Of a stretch of DNA of 64,000 nucleotides, positions 25,773-39,328 are shown in pieces. The notes under the pieces were generated by a model. That model saw only the letters and a program-made list of their open reading frames with translations, made no database searches and was not told the origin of the DNA. Numbering within the stretch: the first letter of the stretch is position 1; every line of letters begins with the position of its first letter. This DNA comes from Sitta carolinensis (taxonomy: Eukaryota; Chordata; Aves; Passeriformes; Sittidae): contig CM063290.1 of NCBI GenBank assembly GCA_032173965.1, forward strand, positions 11,929,501 to 11,993,500, in the 5' to 3' direction. A program made the position numbers and the translations under genes.

Positions 25773-27101
25773 GTGAGATGCAGAGTTGTAACAAGACACA
25801 TGGAAGCCTCCTGTGAACACTTGAATGCTTCCTAGATGGCAAAGACTTCATCTGAATTCTGAGTTTGTAATGCAGATGTTTCCAAACAAATCACTAAGTG
25901 ACTGCTTGCACGCAATTCACACACTTCTGTTGGCCGGCAGACAAAGGCTGTACGGCACTTTGGAATCTGTCAGTTGAGTCTGGAATCTGGATCTGCTGAG
26001 CAGATTTTCTTGCCTACATTGTAACAAAGCTTGTTAGAAATTATTGTTCAGATGTAATCAAGGCCTTTGTGAGCAAGTTACAGTAAGAACATACTGTGTA
26101 TCCTAAAGCTTTCAGTGTGGGTTGTATGTGAAGTTTGCAGTTCATTAGTACAATGAAGAGAGAGAAATATTTTTTTAAATACGTAGAAAAAGGCAGGGTT
26201 TTTTAGAGTGTCCCAAGGGATTGTATTGTACATTTGAAATGTTCTGTAAATTGACATAACTCATTGCAGTGAAAGGCCCTTAAGGGTAATTAGACCTCTT
26301 ATCTAATTAATTGTAAAATTTTAAATAAATGAGAATTTGGACATTAATAGGTAAGCATGTAGATTTCCTACGGGAGTGATTTATTTTCTGCAGTAACTTT
26401 GGCTACCTTTGTGCCATAAAAAGATGCACTTCTTCTAGGAAGAAGAGTTTTTGTAATATCTGTTACTCCTTTCCTGTATAGCACTCTAATGTTTTATATA
26501 AAGCTCATAGTAGTGATCCATATCTTCTGCATGAGGAGGCTGAGTGCAAATTGAGTTTTTTAACTAGCTAAATAACTGATTTTTCTTAATTATGTTTTAT
26601 GGGTTTTCCAAAGAGGCATCTTGGTATCTTGATATACATATTTAATTTTGAAGACTTGAAACATAATAAACCTAATCAAGAAAAGTTATAAATGTTTGTT
26701 TACATAAGATCCATTAAATATTTATCTAAGTTTTAATCTGGTTTAATTGGCAAATTAATGGATAAAACTCAAAAATGTGTTCTCAGTGTTAATGTAAAGA
26801 ATGTTATGTAGTATGTAATTTAAACGTGTTTTGGCTGCAGACAGTATTTTTAAGCATTCAGTTATGTTCATGGAAGAGTAGGTTTTAAATTCACAAGTTA
26901 TCTGTAGTGTTTGCCGAGTGTAACTAACACATTAATCATACCTCAGTTGCAGACAAATCGCTGAGAAATATTTAGACTTATGTTACATGATAGCAGTGGA
27001 TTTGGAGTTACATTTTTTAATTAAATGCAATAATTAATCTAAGCACGATAGTGAGTGTTTCTATTTATTTATTTAGTCAAATTTAAATACTCTTTTCCTA
27101 G

Positions 27102-27224
<123 letters not shown>

Positions 27225-28486
27225 TGAAGAACAGATGTTCTTCATCTACACTGGTGTTTTGCCTTAATATTTCTATTTGAGTTGAAAAAGAAACTAAAAA
27301 TACTTCAAAGTATCCTGACCAAAGTAGCTGGTGATCTCAGAAACATTATACATGAGGCTTGTCCTGGATAAAATGCCGTCCTGGTGGTAATTATCTAAAA
27401 TGACCACTAGGTATCAGCCTTGACCTAAATATCTGTTTCTAATCGATGTGTATTGAAAGGGCATGGTTAAAACCAGTAGTGTACAGCTGTTGATATGTTG
27501 TTGATAGCCGTTTCTCCTGCTTTCCTATTGACAGTTATTTACTTCACTTTTCAAAAAAAATCAGAAAACATCCCTATGGATTTGTAGGAAAACCATGGCC
27601 AGTAAATGTTTATAGTTAATGCTTAGAATCATGTATGACCAATGGAAAAAAATACGAACACTATGGAGTTTCCAAACAGGTCTTTATAAATAACTTTGCA
27701 ATTTTGCGAACCCAAGCTTGTGCAATAACTAACCATATGCATCAAGTCACACAAATAGTACCCTATTTTCTTACCATTGTAATTTAAATCAGAGAGAAAT
27801 TGCTGGAAAGATAGAGCTCCTCACTTTGTTTTCTCTTAATGAGCCGTGAACCTAGAAGTCTTTGTTACTTTAGAAATACCTTTGCCTGTAAGAGATAAGA
27901 GAGAATGAGATCACACTATGGAGAGCTGCCTCTTCATGATTTTTAAGCTCCTAATTATGTTCGTATCATTTTTTAAGGTGTCCTGATATGAACTTAATGC
28001 TCCTTCCTGCCATCCTTGTGGGTGTAGAAACTGTCTCTTCTGTTGGTAACAAATACAGCCCTTGGCCCTGCCCTTGTCTTCAGAGGCATTTGTCAGGCAG
28101 GGAGGCACAGCCTGGAGCTCAGCTGTTGTCTCTCAGTATATTTGCTACGAACAGTGGTGTTCCAGTGAGCATTAGGTTACGCTCCCCAGCCTGCATAAAG
28201 TGTGTGCAAATTGTTTTTCCATGGTTTCCCATGATACAGCTCTTTCTGTTGAAAATAGCAGATTTTCAGTGATGCAATCCATTAAATAAGGCTGACGTGG
28301 TTCTCGTGAAGTATTTTTGGTGTGTTTCCTTGTTACCTACACCAGTAATTCTGTGGGATTTTTGTGCAAGGTCTGGATATATATACATGAGGTTACAGTT
28401 GCTGCTTAAAGTGTCAAAAGAGATTCTTGTGTGTGGGATGTTCACTGGACATCAGAGGTCTGACACCACAAATCCTGTCGTTCCAG

Positions 28487-28580
28487 CTCGAATGTAATGA
28501 CATCGTCCTCTTCTGGCGAATACAGCGAATGCTGGCAATTACAGCAAATACACTGAGGCAGCAGCTCACTAACACTGAAG
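28487..28580 (+). CDS. OPA1: OPA1 exon 26: stalk
   Basis: Residues 872 to 903. [20 protein letters not shown] carries Cys874, partner of Cys856 in human structures. Acceptor TTCCAG, donor GAAG|GTAAGG. Confidence 0.96.
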
Positions 28581-28909
28581 GTAAGGCTCAGTCAGTGTAG
28601 GGGTCAGAAACAAATAATTACCTCCTTCTAAAATATAATAATATTTTTTATCCAATAATAATTCTGCTTAGAGGGGAAATACCCTTTGAAATTACAAAAT
28701 CTTTCTCAAAGAAATTCCATTCTTGAAGGCCCGAAGAAGGGGCTTCTGTGTTCAGAAGTTTGCCTTTTCTCCTATCACATTAATAAGTATGCTTACATAT
28801 ATTGTGTCTCCAACAGACCTTCCCAAAATCTTGTCCTTAGGTCACTGGAGTTGTGAAAGTGTTGCCATTCACTTGTTTTTGGTTGCTTTGTTGTTTTGTT
28901 TTTCTGCAG

Positions 28910-29020
28910 TAAGGCGCTTGGAGAAGAATGTAAAGGAAGTGCTTGAAGATTTTGCTGAAGACAATGAAAAAAAGGTGATGCTCCTAACTGGCAAGAGAGT
29001 CCAGCTTGCAGAAGATCTCA
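28910..29020 (+). CDS. OPA1: OPA1 exon 27: GED helix
   Basis: Residues 903 to 940. [20 protein letters not shown] and [13 protein letters not shown] form the start of the C-terminal GTPase effector helix. The exon begins at coding base 2708 by human counting, the place of the most frequent human disease deletion; the first bases here are TAAG, so the human TTAG direct repeat is absent. Acceptor TCTGCAG, donor CTCA|GTAAGT. Reading past the donor gives a short tail with a stop near 29050. Confidence 0.96.
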
Positions 29021-31204
29021 GTAAGTACCCAGTCTACAGTGTTTTGGAATGAGCTTGAAATTAATCAATTTCTGACCACCATCCTTGAGTTGTGATGTGG
29101 GTTGTTCACGTGCTGGCATTTATTTAATATCATACAGATTTTTTCTTAAGTACAGTCAGATCTTACTGATTCTGAGGTAGACATGGGTAGTATAGTGTGA
29201 TAATGCATAATTTACCCTAGATGTAACTTCACTTACATAAATATACTGAAAAAATGTAATTAAAACAGAGTAATATTTAAAGGGAGATTCCCCTTCCAGA
29301 GGGATTACAGTAGTTTAATGCTTTGGGTAACTCAAAAAGTGCTCAAAAACCGTTAAGGTTTTATGGATAATATAATAAGATTTTAAACAATGAAAGTTTT
29401 TAAGGTGACAGTCCAGCTTTAGGTGGTCTCCTGTTGTCTGCCTGCACATCCAATAGGGTTTAGACTGACTTTCGGACCTTTTCTTTCACACACACCATTG
29501 TCTTTTTGGCAGCATTCTGTGAGACTTCCACTTAAATCCCAGCTGTGCACCTGGTCTGGGAGGGGAAAATACAGTGCTGTGCAAGAGGGAAAAGAAAAAA
29601 AAAGCTAGCGATAAATGAAGTGCCTATAGTTGCATAAACACCTGCATGTTCACATCACAGGTGATCATTCTTCGTAGACCTCTGTTTTGTGTTTGATGTA
29701 GAAACTAATTTTTGTCTTAAAATATGACTTGGGATATATAATTTAGAATAAATTAATATTGTGAGCAATATTTCTTCTTTTGATTAGCAAAATAGTTAGG
29801 AAAGTTCATATAGCCAGGGTTCAGTGGGACAGAGAAGCCTGCAATAGCTGTTAGTTCCCTAAGTATGAATCATATTTTTCATTTTTAACATCCAAAATGT
29901 AATATAAAGTAAATGTTTTGCTTATAATAAACTCAGAATCTAAGGATTTATTTTTAATAGTGGTGGTTTGGCTACACTGAAAATACTATCTTATTGGAAG
30001 TACTGTTGTTGAAATCCCAGTGAATTGTATTTGTTGTCCTTTAGAAAATGTAATATTTTGGAATTGTGAGTAGGAATTTTGGTGATCTAGGGCAAATTGC
30101 CTAGGTTTCCTTGACTGATCTCTGAAACAGGTGCTGTGACTGTATAATTTTCATGATAGGTACATAATTTTCTCCAAACATCCTGTGTTGCTTTTGAAAT
30201 CCTATATCAACCATTATTGTAAACAGTCTTTTAGAGTAAGTAGGACGTGTTTTACAGCGTAGGAGGTTTTCCTCCTCTCTGTATATGTTGAGGTAAAATG
30301 AGTGCTAGCTGCATAGTAGAATGCAGACTTTTAATGAGGAAGTTATCCTTTTCAAGCAGTAGCTGTTTGTTTTATTGCTTTGATGGTAGAAGCTCGTTTT
30401 TTGGGCTTTATTCCTGCACTAACGCTGGTATAGAATGAACCTTGGTGATTTTGATTTATCCTCAAGTATTCCATGTTTTAAAACAAAATTAAAAAACCCT
30501 AACATGCCCATGATGTTTAAATTAACGTGTCTTTATTTTGCACTGAAATTGACTTAGAATTTTTGTATTGTCAACTTTGCTTTTCCCCAGCCTCAGGAAT
30601 AGGCTCCCATTTCAAAGCAGTGGCAGCTGAGGTCATTATTTTGTAAACTAAGACTAGACCTGTAGGAGCAGCCTGTGTGTGTTCATAACCTGAGGTGTCA
30701 GTGCACTGGTATAAATGCTTCGAGTGTGTAGTTTGCATTTCATAAATTACTGTGTAGCAAAAATATGTCACTGCACTGTATTTCTTTAATTTCAGGAGGT
30801 CACAGATCCCACACACATTATTCTAAAGAAATAATTGTTACTCAGTATAAAACAATGTATGATGACATGTTCTGCTTTATTGTACCTGTGGGAAGATTTT
30901 GAAACTACCACTGTTTAGCTCTCTACTCAGATCAGCTGTGTTCTTTCTGCATGCTTTTATTGCTAAGTGATTTTTATGGGAATATGACAGGAAAAGGGGT
31001 TTCTTTGCCTTTCCCTTGGTGAATAGAATGCTTTTCTGTTGGGCAGAAGGTTTTTTTATACCACTTAGACAGATTTTGATAGCACAGAGCATTGAACTCT
31101 GATGGCTTTAATATCATTCTTGTAGCACTTAGTAAAGTTCAGAACTCTCCTAAAGGAAAAAAATTCTGACTTCTGTGACACACATTCATAAAGTATTGGT
31201 ATTT

Positions 31205-31430
31205 TAATTAGGAAGGGAAGTGATCTCCTGAATCACAAAGTCCAGTCTCTCCATTCCATGCAGCTGTGTTTATATAACCCAGCTGATTCGAAAATCTTGA
31301 GCTCTGTCTTCAAATCAGTTACTTGTTGGGGCTCTCTATTGACACTGAAAACATGTTCCAGGATGTCATTCTTCTGATGGTTACAAATAGACTTCTAATT
31401 TCCAGTCTAAATTTGTAAATATGGGGCTGG
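31205..31430 (-). repeat. Old CR1-type LINE relic
   Basis: The stretch with CTTCTGATGGTTACAAATAG and TAATTTCCAGTCTAAATTTG resembles, in reverse, ancient CR1 family elements common in reptiles and birds. Strongly diverged; borders approximate. Confidence 0.5.
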
Positions 31431-32284
31431 GATTCACTTCCTGATTAGAAACTCTACTTAAAAATGTAAATTATTTATATACCTGAGGTTGGGATGCCTC
31501 CTTTTTATGCTGATTATATGGGCACACTGTTACTGCTGTTGTATCAGTCTTTTAATGCTGAAGCACTGAAATGTTTATTGTTTATTCAGGATACTGGTTA
31601 ATGGCTATTACTAACATGGGTGACCAAGTCTCATGATGAGAGCTCACACAGGACTCAAAACTTACTTGAGCAGGTTTTGTTGTCTGTGTTCTATAGTCTT
31701 GAAAGGTATTTTAATCCTATATAAGAATATTCCTTATATGACATTTGTGCCCTGGATCTTGCTGCTTCTCACTGTTCATATCTCTAGTTTTATTCTAGGT
31801 GTTTTAAAGAGTTTAAACAGATCTTTGAAACAAATTATTCATTTTTTAATGTACTGAAGGTTGCTTTTTCTTCAAAAATGTGCTTTAAATGTAATATAAA
31901 TGTGCTGCTTAACATGAGTATTGTCATGATACTTGTACCAGTGAATGGTCATTAAGTTTATGGAAATAAAGTGGCCCTAGGATTAGAGTCCTTTTGGAAG
32001 AAAGGAATTACAAGGTGCAAAAAAGGGCAGAGGAGAATATGAATAGCTGAATTGGGAAAATTGACTTCAAAAATGTCCTCAAATACAATCACTCTGTAAG
32101 AACGCTTGTACTGAACGATACACCTGTGGCTGATGTATCCCAGTGTCCTGACCCTGGCAGTAAGCAGGCGTGGGAACAGCGTAAGCATACAGTAGTACTT
32201 GCCTGTTATGTTCTCACAGCAGCCCACAATCTGTGGCTCCAAGATTTCCTAATCCTGAGGTAATATCTTTGTGATTAATAGGCA

Positions 32285-32900
32285 TTCATGGATGGGTTTC
32301 TTTTTCCTCCTGTGAATTTCTCTAATTGCTTTTTGAACTCATGTAAACTTTGGCATCTGCAACATCCTGTGGCAATTAGTTCCAGGGTTCAACTACACAT
32401 TGTGAGAAAAATCCTTTTGTTTGTTTCTGAGCCACCTGCCAGTTTCATTTGGTTCTCCTTAGTTCTTGCGCTGTGAAAAACATTCAGTAACCTTTTCCTA
32501 TTCATTTTTTGCTATTCATGACTTTGCAGACATGTATGTTACCTGCACTTGATGTTCTTTTTTCTGACTTGAAAAGTTCTCATGGTGTAGTTGCTCTTCA
32601 CATGGACATTGTTTCCGGGTTTCAATCAGCCTTGCCACTCTTTTTCTTAGTTCCACTAAACCCTTCTTGAAGTGAAAGAGCAGACCTTGCACAAAATATT
32701 TGAAATGTATCTACGTTATGGATTTATGCACTTGTGTTATGCTTTCTGGGTTTTATTCTGGTCTTTTTACAGTAATTCCTTGTAGTGTGTTTCCTCTTTT
32801 GCCTGTTACTGAGCAGTGAGCTGATGCTGCAGTGGTCTATCTGCAACAACTCCCAAGTTCTTGTGTGAAAAGTAATGGCTGTGATACTTTCCTTTTCTTG
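32285..32900 (-). repeat. Old CR1-type LINE relic, long
   Basis: CTAATTGCTTTTTGAACTCATG, AACATCCTGTGGCAATTAGT and later phrases with the same order as ancient amniote CR1 elements (in reverse) extend over some 600 bases. It is too worn to encode anything. The far border is uncertain. Confidence 0.6.
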
Positions 32901-34017
32901 TCATGTTTTAAAACTGTAGGTACAGTTGAAATGTTTATTGGTTTTTTATTATGAGGATTCAGAAACAGAAGTAATTTGCTCTCTGTCTCTTACATGTCTA
33001 ACTGGATACTGTAGGCTTACTCAGCAGTTGATAGGACTAATGCAGTTCACAACCTCTCTCACAACTCTGGGGCCTTATTTTTATTGAAGCTCTTCACCAG
33101 TTGTCTGCCGTTTGAGGAACACAGCCCTGACTTGGATAGCTTCACCGTGTTTACTTTCCAGTTGGCACCTGCATCTTGACTGTGCTCATTGCTGAATGAC
33201 AAAATACTTTGATTTTAATATATTCCACACAGCTAAGTATTTGCTTGGCTACATCAGTGTCTTAAATATGCTCTGTTCCATAATAAGTGAAATGGGGTAG
33301 AAGAAGCTAAAAGTACAGTGGTAAATATTAATATTTTAAAAGGAGAATTTCACAGAAAAGCCTCTTGGCAAGACTGCCGTGTTTGTATTGCAGGCTTTAA
33401 GACACTACTTTGGGCTGGAGGGAAAATCTAATGGTAGCAAGTCAGTCCCTTCAGATTCCTGAAGCTGTTACACACAAGTGTGTGCAGCTCTACACAAATC
33501 TTTTCCACTTGGTCTTTCTTTTTTAGATATTAATTATCCTTTATTTCTACAGTAACTTTGAAAATGGATGAGTCAATATATATCCTTTAGTTTTATCAGT
33601 TATCTTTTGCAGTATTTGCAAGTTCATACTGTTTCCCTCTGTAGTTGTGTGTAACTTTCCTAAGTTAATGATACTGAATATTATTGCGGGCTTCCTCTGA
33701 AGTTACTTAATGTTTTAGATGTTACATGTACTTTAAACTGGTGGCTTGGTTGGTTATTTATAAAAGACAATTATTTGAAGTCACATGTTCCCTACAACTG
33801 TATCTTTTTAATTATGTTCTTCCATATTGGGCAATACATTTTTTTTAAAAAAGAAAATAATACACAGGGGAAAAACTTAAATTTCAACATGAATACTGTA
33901 TTTTCTGCTGGTTGATTTTTAACACAAATGCAAGACTAGTAATTTCAGCAGAAACATCCGATAGCATGTGGATGAACCTTACTTTTCTGTAGACGATCTC
34001 TAACGTGGTTCTTGTTG

Positions 34018-34190
34018 AAAATGCCGAGTTCGCGGTGCGGGGTGGCTCTGTGCGGCCGTGCTCCGGGCAGTCGCCGGGGCCGCTCTGCCGGGGCTCCCCT
34101 CCCGCCTGCGGCAGAAAGGTACGCTTCCCTGCCCTTGTCCCTCTTGTTTTCCACTCGCCCTCGGGGTTTTCTGGTTTGTTTGTGTGACGC
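34018..34190. promoter_or_regulatory. Small CpG-rich island inside intron 27, possible internal promoter
   Basis: About fourteen CpGs fall in the roughly 100 bases from 34020 to 34118, with a few more up to 34190, while the rest of the intron is CpG-poor and AT-rich. An ATG at 34021 opens a 58-codon Arg/Ser/Ala-rich frame, and a good donor (GAAAG|GTACGC) follows at 34119. This looks like the first exon and promoter of a short transcript, coding or not. A minus-strand frame also crosses it. I recognise no protein, and joining to the nearest acceptor-like site (around 34557) gives an early stop. Confidence 0.4.
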
Positions 34191-37100
34191 GTAGTTTATG
34201 AAGATTGTAAAGGACGGTCATTTTTTTTCTCAGCTGCACATTGCCGGTTAGCAACTGCGTGGAAAGTACTAGTTTAGTAAGCCTTACTAAGAAAAAACTG
34301 TTAGGAACTGAATCCTTCAATCATTTCATAAAGGAAGTGGATCTTGCAGTGTTTTATCCTAAAGCTAATGCCATCTTTCCCTATTGCAGTAACACCTAAA
34401 TCATGCTAGATGGTGCACATAGATCTTGAAAGCTTCAGGTGAATCCATGCTTCAGGCAGGCAGCAGGAGCTTTGCCTTTCAGTTCACTGGAGCTGAAATC
34501 TTACAGACCCAAAAGAAATACATGTGTCCTATCATCATTTATTTCTTCTCCTTTTAGTCCTTTTGGACAGCAAAACGAATGTTGCAAAGCCACAGGATAA
34601 ACAAAACATAGTACGTACAAAACATCTTTCTTAGGTCAGCATACTGTTCATCCAATATCCTGTGTCCTCACAAGCTGGAAAAGAAAACCCAGTTCTTCAC
34701 CAAATTATAAGTAAAACCATGTGCATGGGAGAGTCATTGGCAGGATGTGGGAATGCCTGTGGAAACCTGATCCTGAAATTGCTAGGTATGAATGTGAATG
34801 GATCAGCCTCCAAGTTCATTTGTCAGTAATGTTGACACCTGTACAGGTGTCATGGGCTAGCTGAGACTTCATTCTGCACAAAAGCTTTTTGAAGCATTTG
34901 AGGAGTAAGCCCTCACATGAAGAAAATATAGCTTAGGGCCATTTGTTTCAATTCTGTCATATGTTTGTAAGCTATGAAATGTAATAGTTTGCAGAGCTTA
35001 ATTATTTACTTGTAAAGACTAAAACATATAAAAACTAAACAAACTAGAGTTACAGTAATATGCTTTCAAGTTTTATATCTAAAGTCATTGCTTTGAAGTC
35101 ACAGCATTAAATTTTTTATTTACTTTTTCTCTTGTTGAATGTAAGCCATTTGCCAACTTGGAGCATGAATGATTTAATATCATATAGGCATATAAGAAAC
35201 TTGTCATTTTAATGGAGTTAGAAAGCTAAGGTTGACACTTCGATATGCAAGTTGCTGACTCAGGACCTGAAGTTCCTGTGATTTGGCTAAGCTGAGTGGG
35301 TTCTGTTGTGTCTGTTCTGTGTAACAAACTGGTTTTAATCCAAGTGAGTCCCCTTTTTAGTTATGCATTTATGCAAAATTGGGGATAAAGTCTGTGAAGA
35401 GTACTTTGCATATAATTACTTGCTCCGTGGTTACATTTTTCCCTTCATTGCTGTTAGCTGCTGAGCAAAAATGTTGTGTGAAAGTAATCCTATACTGTGG
35501 TCATTACTGTAGCCTAATTAAATTTTGGTTCCTTCAGATGACTGCCAATCGTGTTTTGATTTGACCTCCATCCTTCATGACATTGTTGATTACAGGTGCT
35601 CCTTAAAATCAGCCTTTGACTTGGCTTTCTTAAGCCTTTGCTTCCATTAGCTCTTCTATTATGAGTTTTAACTTTTTTTTAAAAGGTCACAGCGTTTCAT
35701 AGGGGCAAAGCTCAACTGTAGGGGGAAAGATCTCTCAAATAAGCAGATCATAGGCAATTTTCCTGTAGAAACTAGAGGCAGACAGAACAGCTCAAAAGGC
35801 AGGGGTTAGTAGTCCTTAAATCAGAACCAGTGTGGTTTTCAGTGTTTACAAGATACAGAAAAAAGGTATCCTTTTCAGGATACTGGAAGGTAGTGCCCAA
35901 ATGTCACTCGCCCCTGCTGCCCAAAGACAGGAAAGAGGAAAGCATCTTAGGAAATGCAAATGGAGGAGTAATTTTATTAGAATCTGAAGAATTAGTGTTA
36001 TTTTGTGCTCTTATTTCTTCCACATTGCCTAAATATTGGAGTTTTAAAAACTACTTAAGTAAAAATATGGTTACTTCATAGTCGTAAGACAATTCCAGAG
36101 CTGTCAGCAGTCTTGCTTTCATCTCATTCTCCTTTCACCTGGTGATAGCAGTGAGGAGCATTCACTCATCTCATCCTGGGCTGGCAGAATATTACACCAG
36201 GACGATGGTGTTGCCTTCTACCTGGACAGACACAGCAGCCATTTCCCTCTGGAAATCACCAAACAGATCTCCAACTTCTGCTAAGCATATGCAGGGTAGC
36301 TGCTATCTTCACAGTCCCCTGCCAGCAGCTTCCCTGAGGACGTTAGTATGGCCTGTGTCTTATCAGAGGCTGCTTGTCATTTAGAGCACATTCTTTTCTG
36401 CCCAAATCTCAATCAGTCACAGAGTGTGGGCTGTCTGTTTCTTAATGAGTTCAAGCCTGTGCTGGTGTCACCAGTGTGCTGGTGGCAGCATGACTCCTGT
36501 GCTCTCTACAAGGTCCTGGTGCTCCAAGATGCAGGAACTTGGGGGACATCGTGCTTGGAATCAGTCTGTAGGGTAGTGTCTTCAATTTCCCCTAATTTTG
36601 AACCAAAGTAGTATCTCTCAAGAGCCTCGCAAACTTCTTGTTAGAATTCAAAATTATTTTTGCATGACTATCATGTGTTTAATTCTGTGTAGATAATTTA
36701 AGAAATCGACCCAAGCAAGCATGCTTTGTTGTGAAAGACACTGGTTAAATGTCCAAGTTTGGGTTTTCAGTTTTCTTTTCCTTGAGTTTTGGGGCAGCAG
36801 CATGAAGCTAATGAATTAAAACCAGAAGAATGTGTAGGATGGTCTGTGTGTCAAAGTGCAGATAAGGTAGTTCCTGCTTTGTGTCATGGCAGAAAGTGCT
36901 TTAGAAAGCTGCATCTTCTCACAGAGGGAAGTAATCCTCAAGGGAGAACATGCATCACCTGGTAGACATCCTGTGATGGAGTGATGGTTTACTTAAGTTA
37001 AGAATCCCAGATGACCAAAGCCTGTCTGCTGTGATTTCTTAGTTATTGATGAAGAGTTAGGCACTGATGTCCAGGTCCTAAAACGGATCCTTACAAAGTT

Positions 37101-37369
37101 CACCACATTTGTCACTGACTAAAAGAAGCCTATCACTTAAAGTTGACATTGAAAAATAGTGATAAACTGCTACATGAATAATGACATGTTTAATGCCTAT
37201 TAATCTTACTCTAGACCCATGTCTCTTGCACTTGAGGGTCATTGTGGTGTTGTCTGCTGAATTTATTTTTTTCCTAAAATTTTCTGAATGATGCAAGGAT
37301 CAAAATGTCTAATTGGATGCTATTTTCTCTTCAGTACTTTTGAGGGTACTTATTAATCAAAATTTAAGT

Positions 37370-37407
37370 ACTTATCATGGAGAGATTTACTTATCATGGG
37401 GAGATTT
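37370..37407. repeat. 19-nt tandem duplication
   Basis: ACTTATCATGGAGAGATTT at 37370-37388 is followed directly by ACTTATCATGGGGAGATTT at 37389-37407, one mismatch. Recent slippage duplication in intron 27. Confidence 0.9.
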
Positions 37408-39194
37408 ACTATTGGTATAAATTACAGGCTTGTAAATGGACCAATATATGCTTTTGTTCTGAAGTAGTATGAAGCTGTGGAATGCAACATTCCTATTTCT
37501 AAAAGCTGGAGAGGTCAATGTTGTTTATGTTGCACATTGTCAATTGTAGCAGACTCCTACTACAAATGTAGTATACACTTTCCCATAGGAATGATATCAA
37601 AGAAAAAATAATAGGACCATTTGGATATGGTGATTTAAGTTTCTGACTATTAAACATTATTGTTATGATCTAAAAAATTAATCTAATCACTGTTTCATTT
37701 TCTGCAAATTCTAGAGAGATTTTAACTTAAATAGTTCTGATGGCATATTACTTCATTATCTAATTGATTACTCAGTATGCTTTCTTTTGTGTGGAGAAAC
37801 AACATATATCAGTTGTTTTTTATGTTAAAGTCTTTTTACAGTTTTATAGCCTTAAGGTTAGCCTTTGCATAAGTACTTTATCTTTGTTACTGTCTGTCCT
37901 TTCTGCATAAGGAAAAGTTAATCTTTCGTTACATCCCTGGACGAATCATTGGGTTTGAATCATTTCTGGTTTGCCTCAGTGCCTTTCACTATTTGTACAC
38001 AAAATAATGAGCATCACCACATTCTGATTCATTCTAGTTTAAAAGTTTTGATTTGGACGTTCAATCTTCCTGTACCTGTAAGTCTGATTCAAAGTATGAG
38101 ATTGTTTTATAAGGCTGTCTTGACATTCTGCTACTAAGCTCCTTCCAGCTGTCTAGTAAGCAACACAGCTAAGTTCTGTTGAAAGACTGATTTATTAGAG
38201 TAGTTTAATTAAAAAATCTGAGATGGAGACAGAGGACTGAAAGATGCCCAAATCCTACCTTGATATTGCAGACCTTGTGACTGTCATAAACTTGCAACTT
38301 AATACAGGGTAATGATCACTGGTACATTAGGCTAACCTCAATGACAGTGTAGAAATAGTTTGTGACCTCACATCACAATTTGGTAATATTTAGTTTCCTT
38401 TCTGTAGGTAAGCAGGACTCATGAATAGCTCATGGAAATGTCTGTTGTATAAAGTCAGTAGTCTACATAATTTTCAGTTTTGCTTCAACCTCATAGCTCA
38501 GTTCTGAAATGCTCTGTCAAAGACAGAAGGATTTCAAGCTTACCAGCCAGAGGAGCCCCAGGGATTGCTTCAAGAAGCAGAGACGGCTTCTGTTCTGTTC
38601 CACCAAAGAGGAGGCAAATGTGTGTCCAAAACTGTTTTGTTAAACTGAGAGCTCTCGACAGTGAATTTGGAGAAGCTATAGGTCAAGACATTGATTAGTA
38701 ATTTCAACTATTTCAACATCACAATACACAGTTCCCATTCCTGGGGCTAGAGATCATAGTAATGTTAAAATATTGTTGCAATGCTCAGTAGCTTGCAAAA
38801 ATAACTGATGTGTTTTCAGACAAGCTGTCTTCTGCTGCTGCCTGGTTATCTTTAGTGGGAAATAAAGGTAATACTGTTTCATACAAGCAGTTGACAAATT
38901 TGTTCAGGTGTGCTATGAAGAGATTAACCATTAATATGATAATAATACTTGCAACAAAGTAACTGTGACTTGGGGTTTTCTTCGTGCCTAAGATATTTTT
39001 CTTAATTTTATTATGTTTCTGCATCAGGCTAAATATACAATTTAAAAGTGATCTGCTCCTGTTTAAAAGGTGGATTTGCCTACAACAGGGAAAACAAAAC
39101 TATCTTTGTAGGAAGCAGGCTCCTTAATGTTTTCTCTTGTTATGGCCATGCAAGAGATCAAACTGGATGTAAATTCAAGTGTCGTGATAGATTG

Positions 39195-39328
39195 GAGTCA
39201 CTATCCCTGGATGTATTTTAAAAAAGACTGGATGTGGCACTTGGTGCCATGGTCTAGTTGAGGTGTTAGGGCATGGGTTGGACTCAATGATCTTGGAGAT
39301 CTCTTCCAGCCTATTGATTCTGTGATTG
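39195..39328 (+). repeat. CR1 LINE 3' end, plus orientation
   Basis: Contains GGGCATGGGTTGGACTCAAT, GATCTTGGAGATCTCTTCCAG and ends CTATTGATTCTGTGATTG, the usual CR1 3' end with its short terminal repeats. It lies in the same direction as the gene. Confidence 0.88.
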
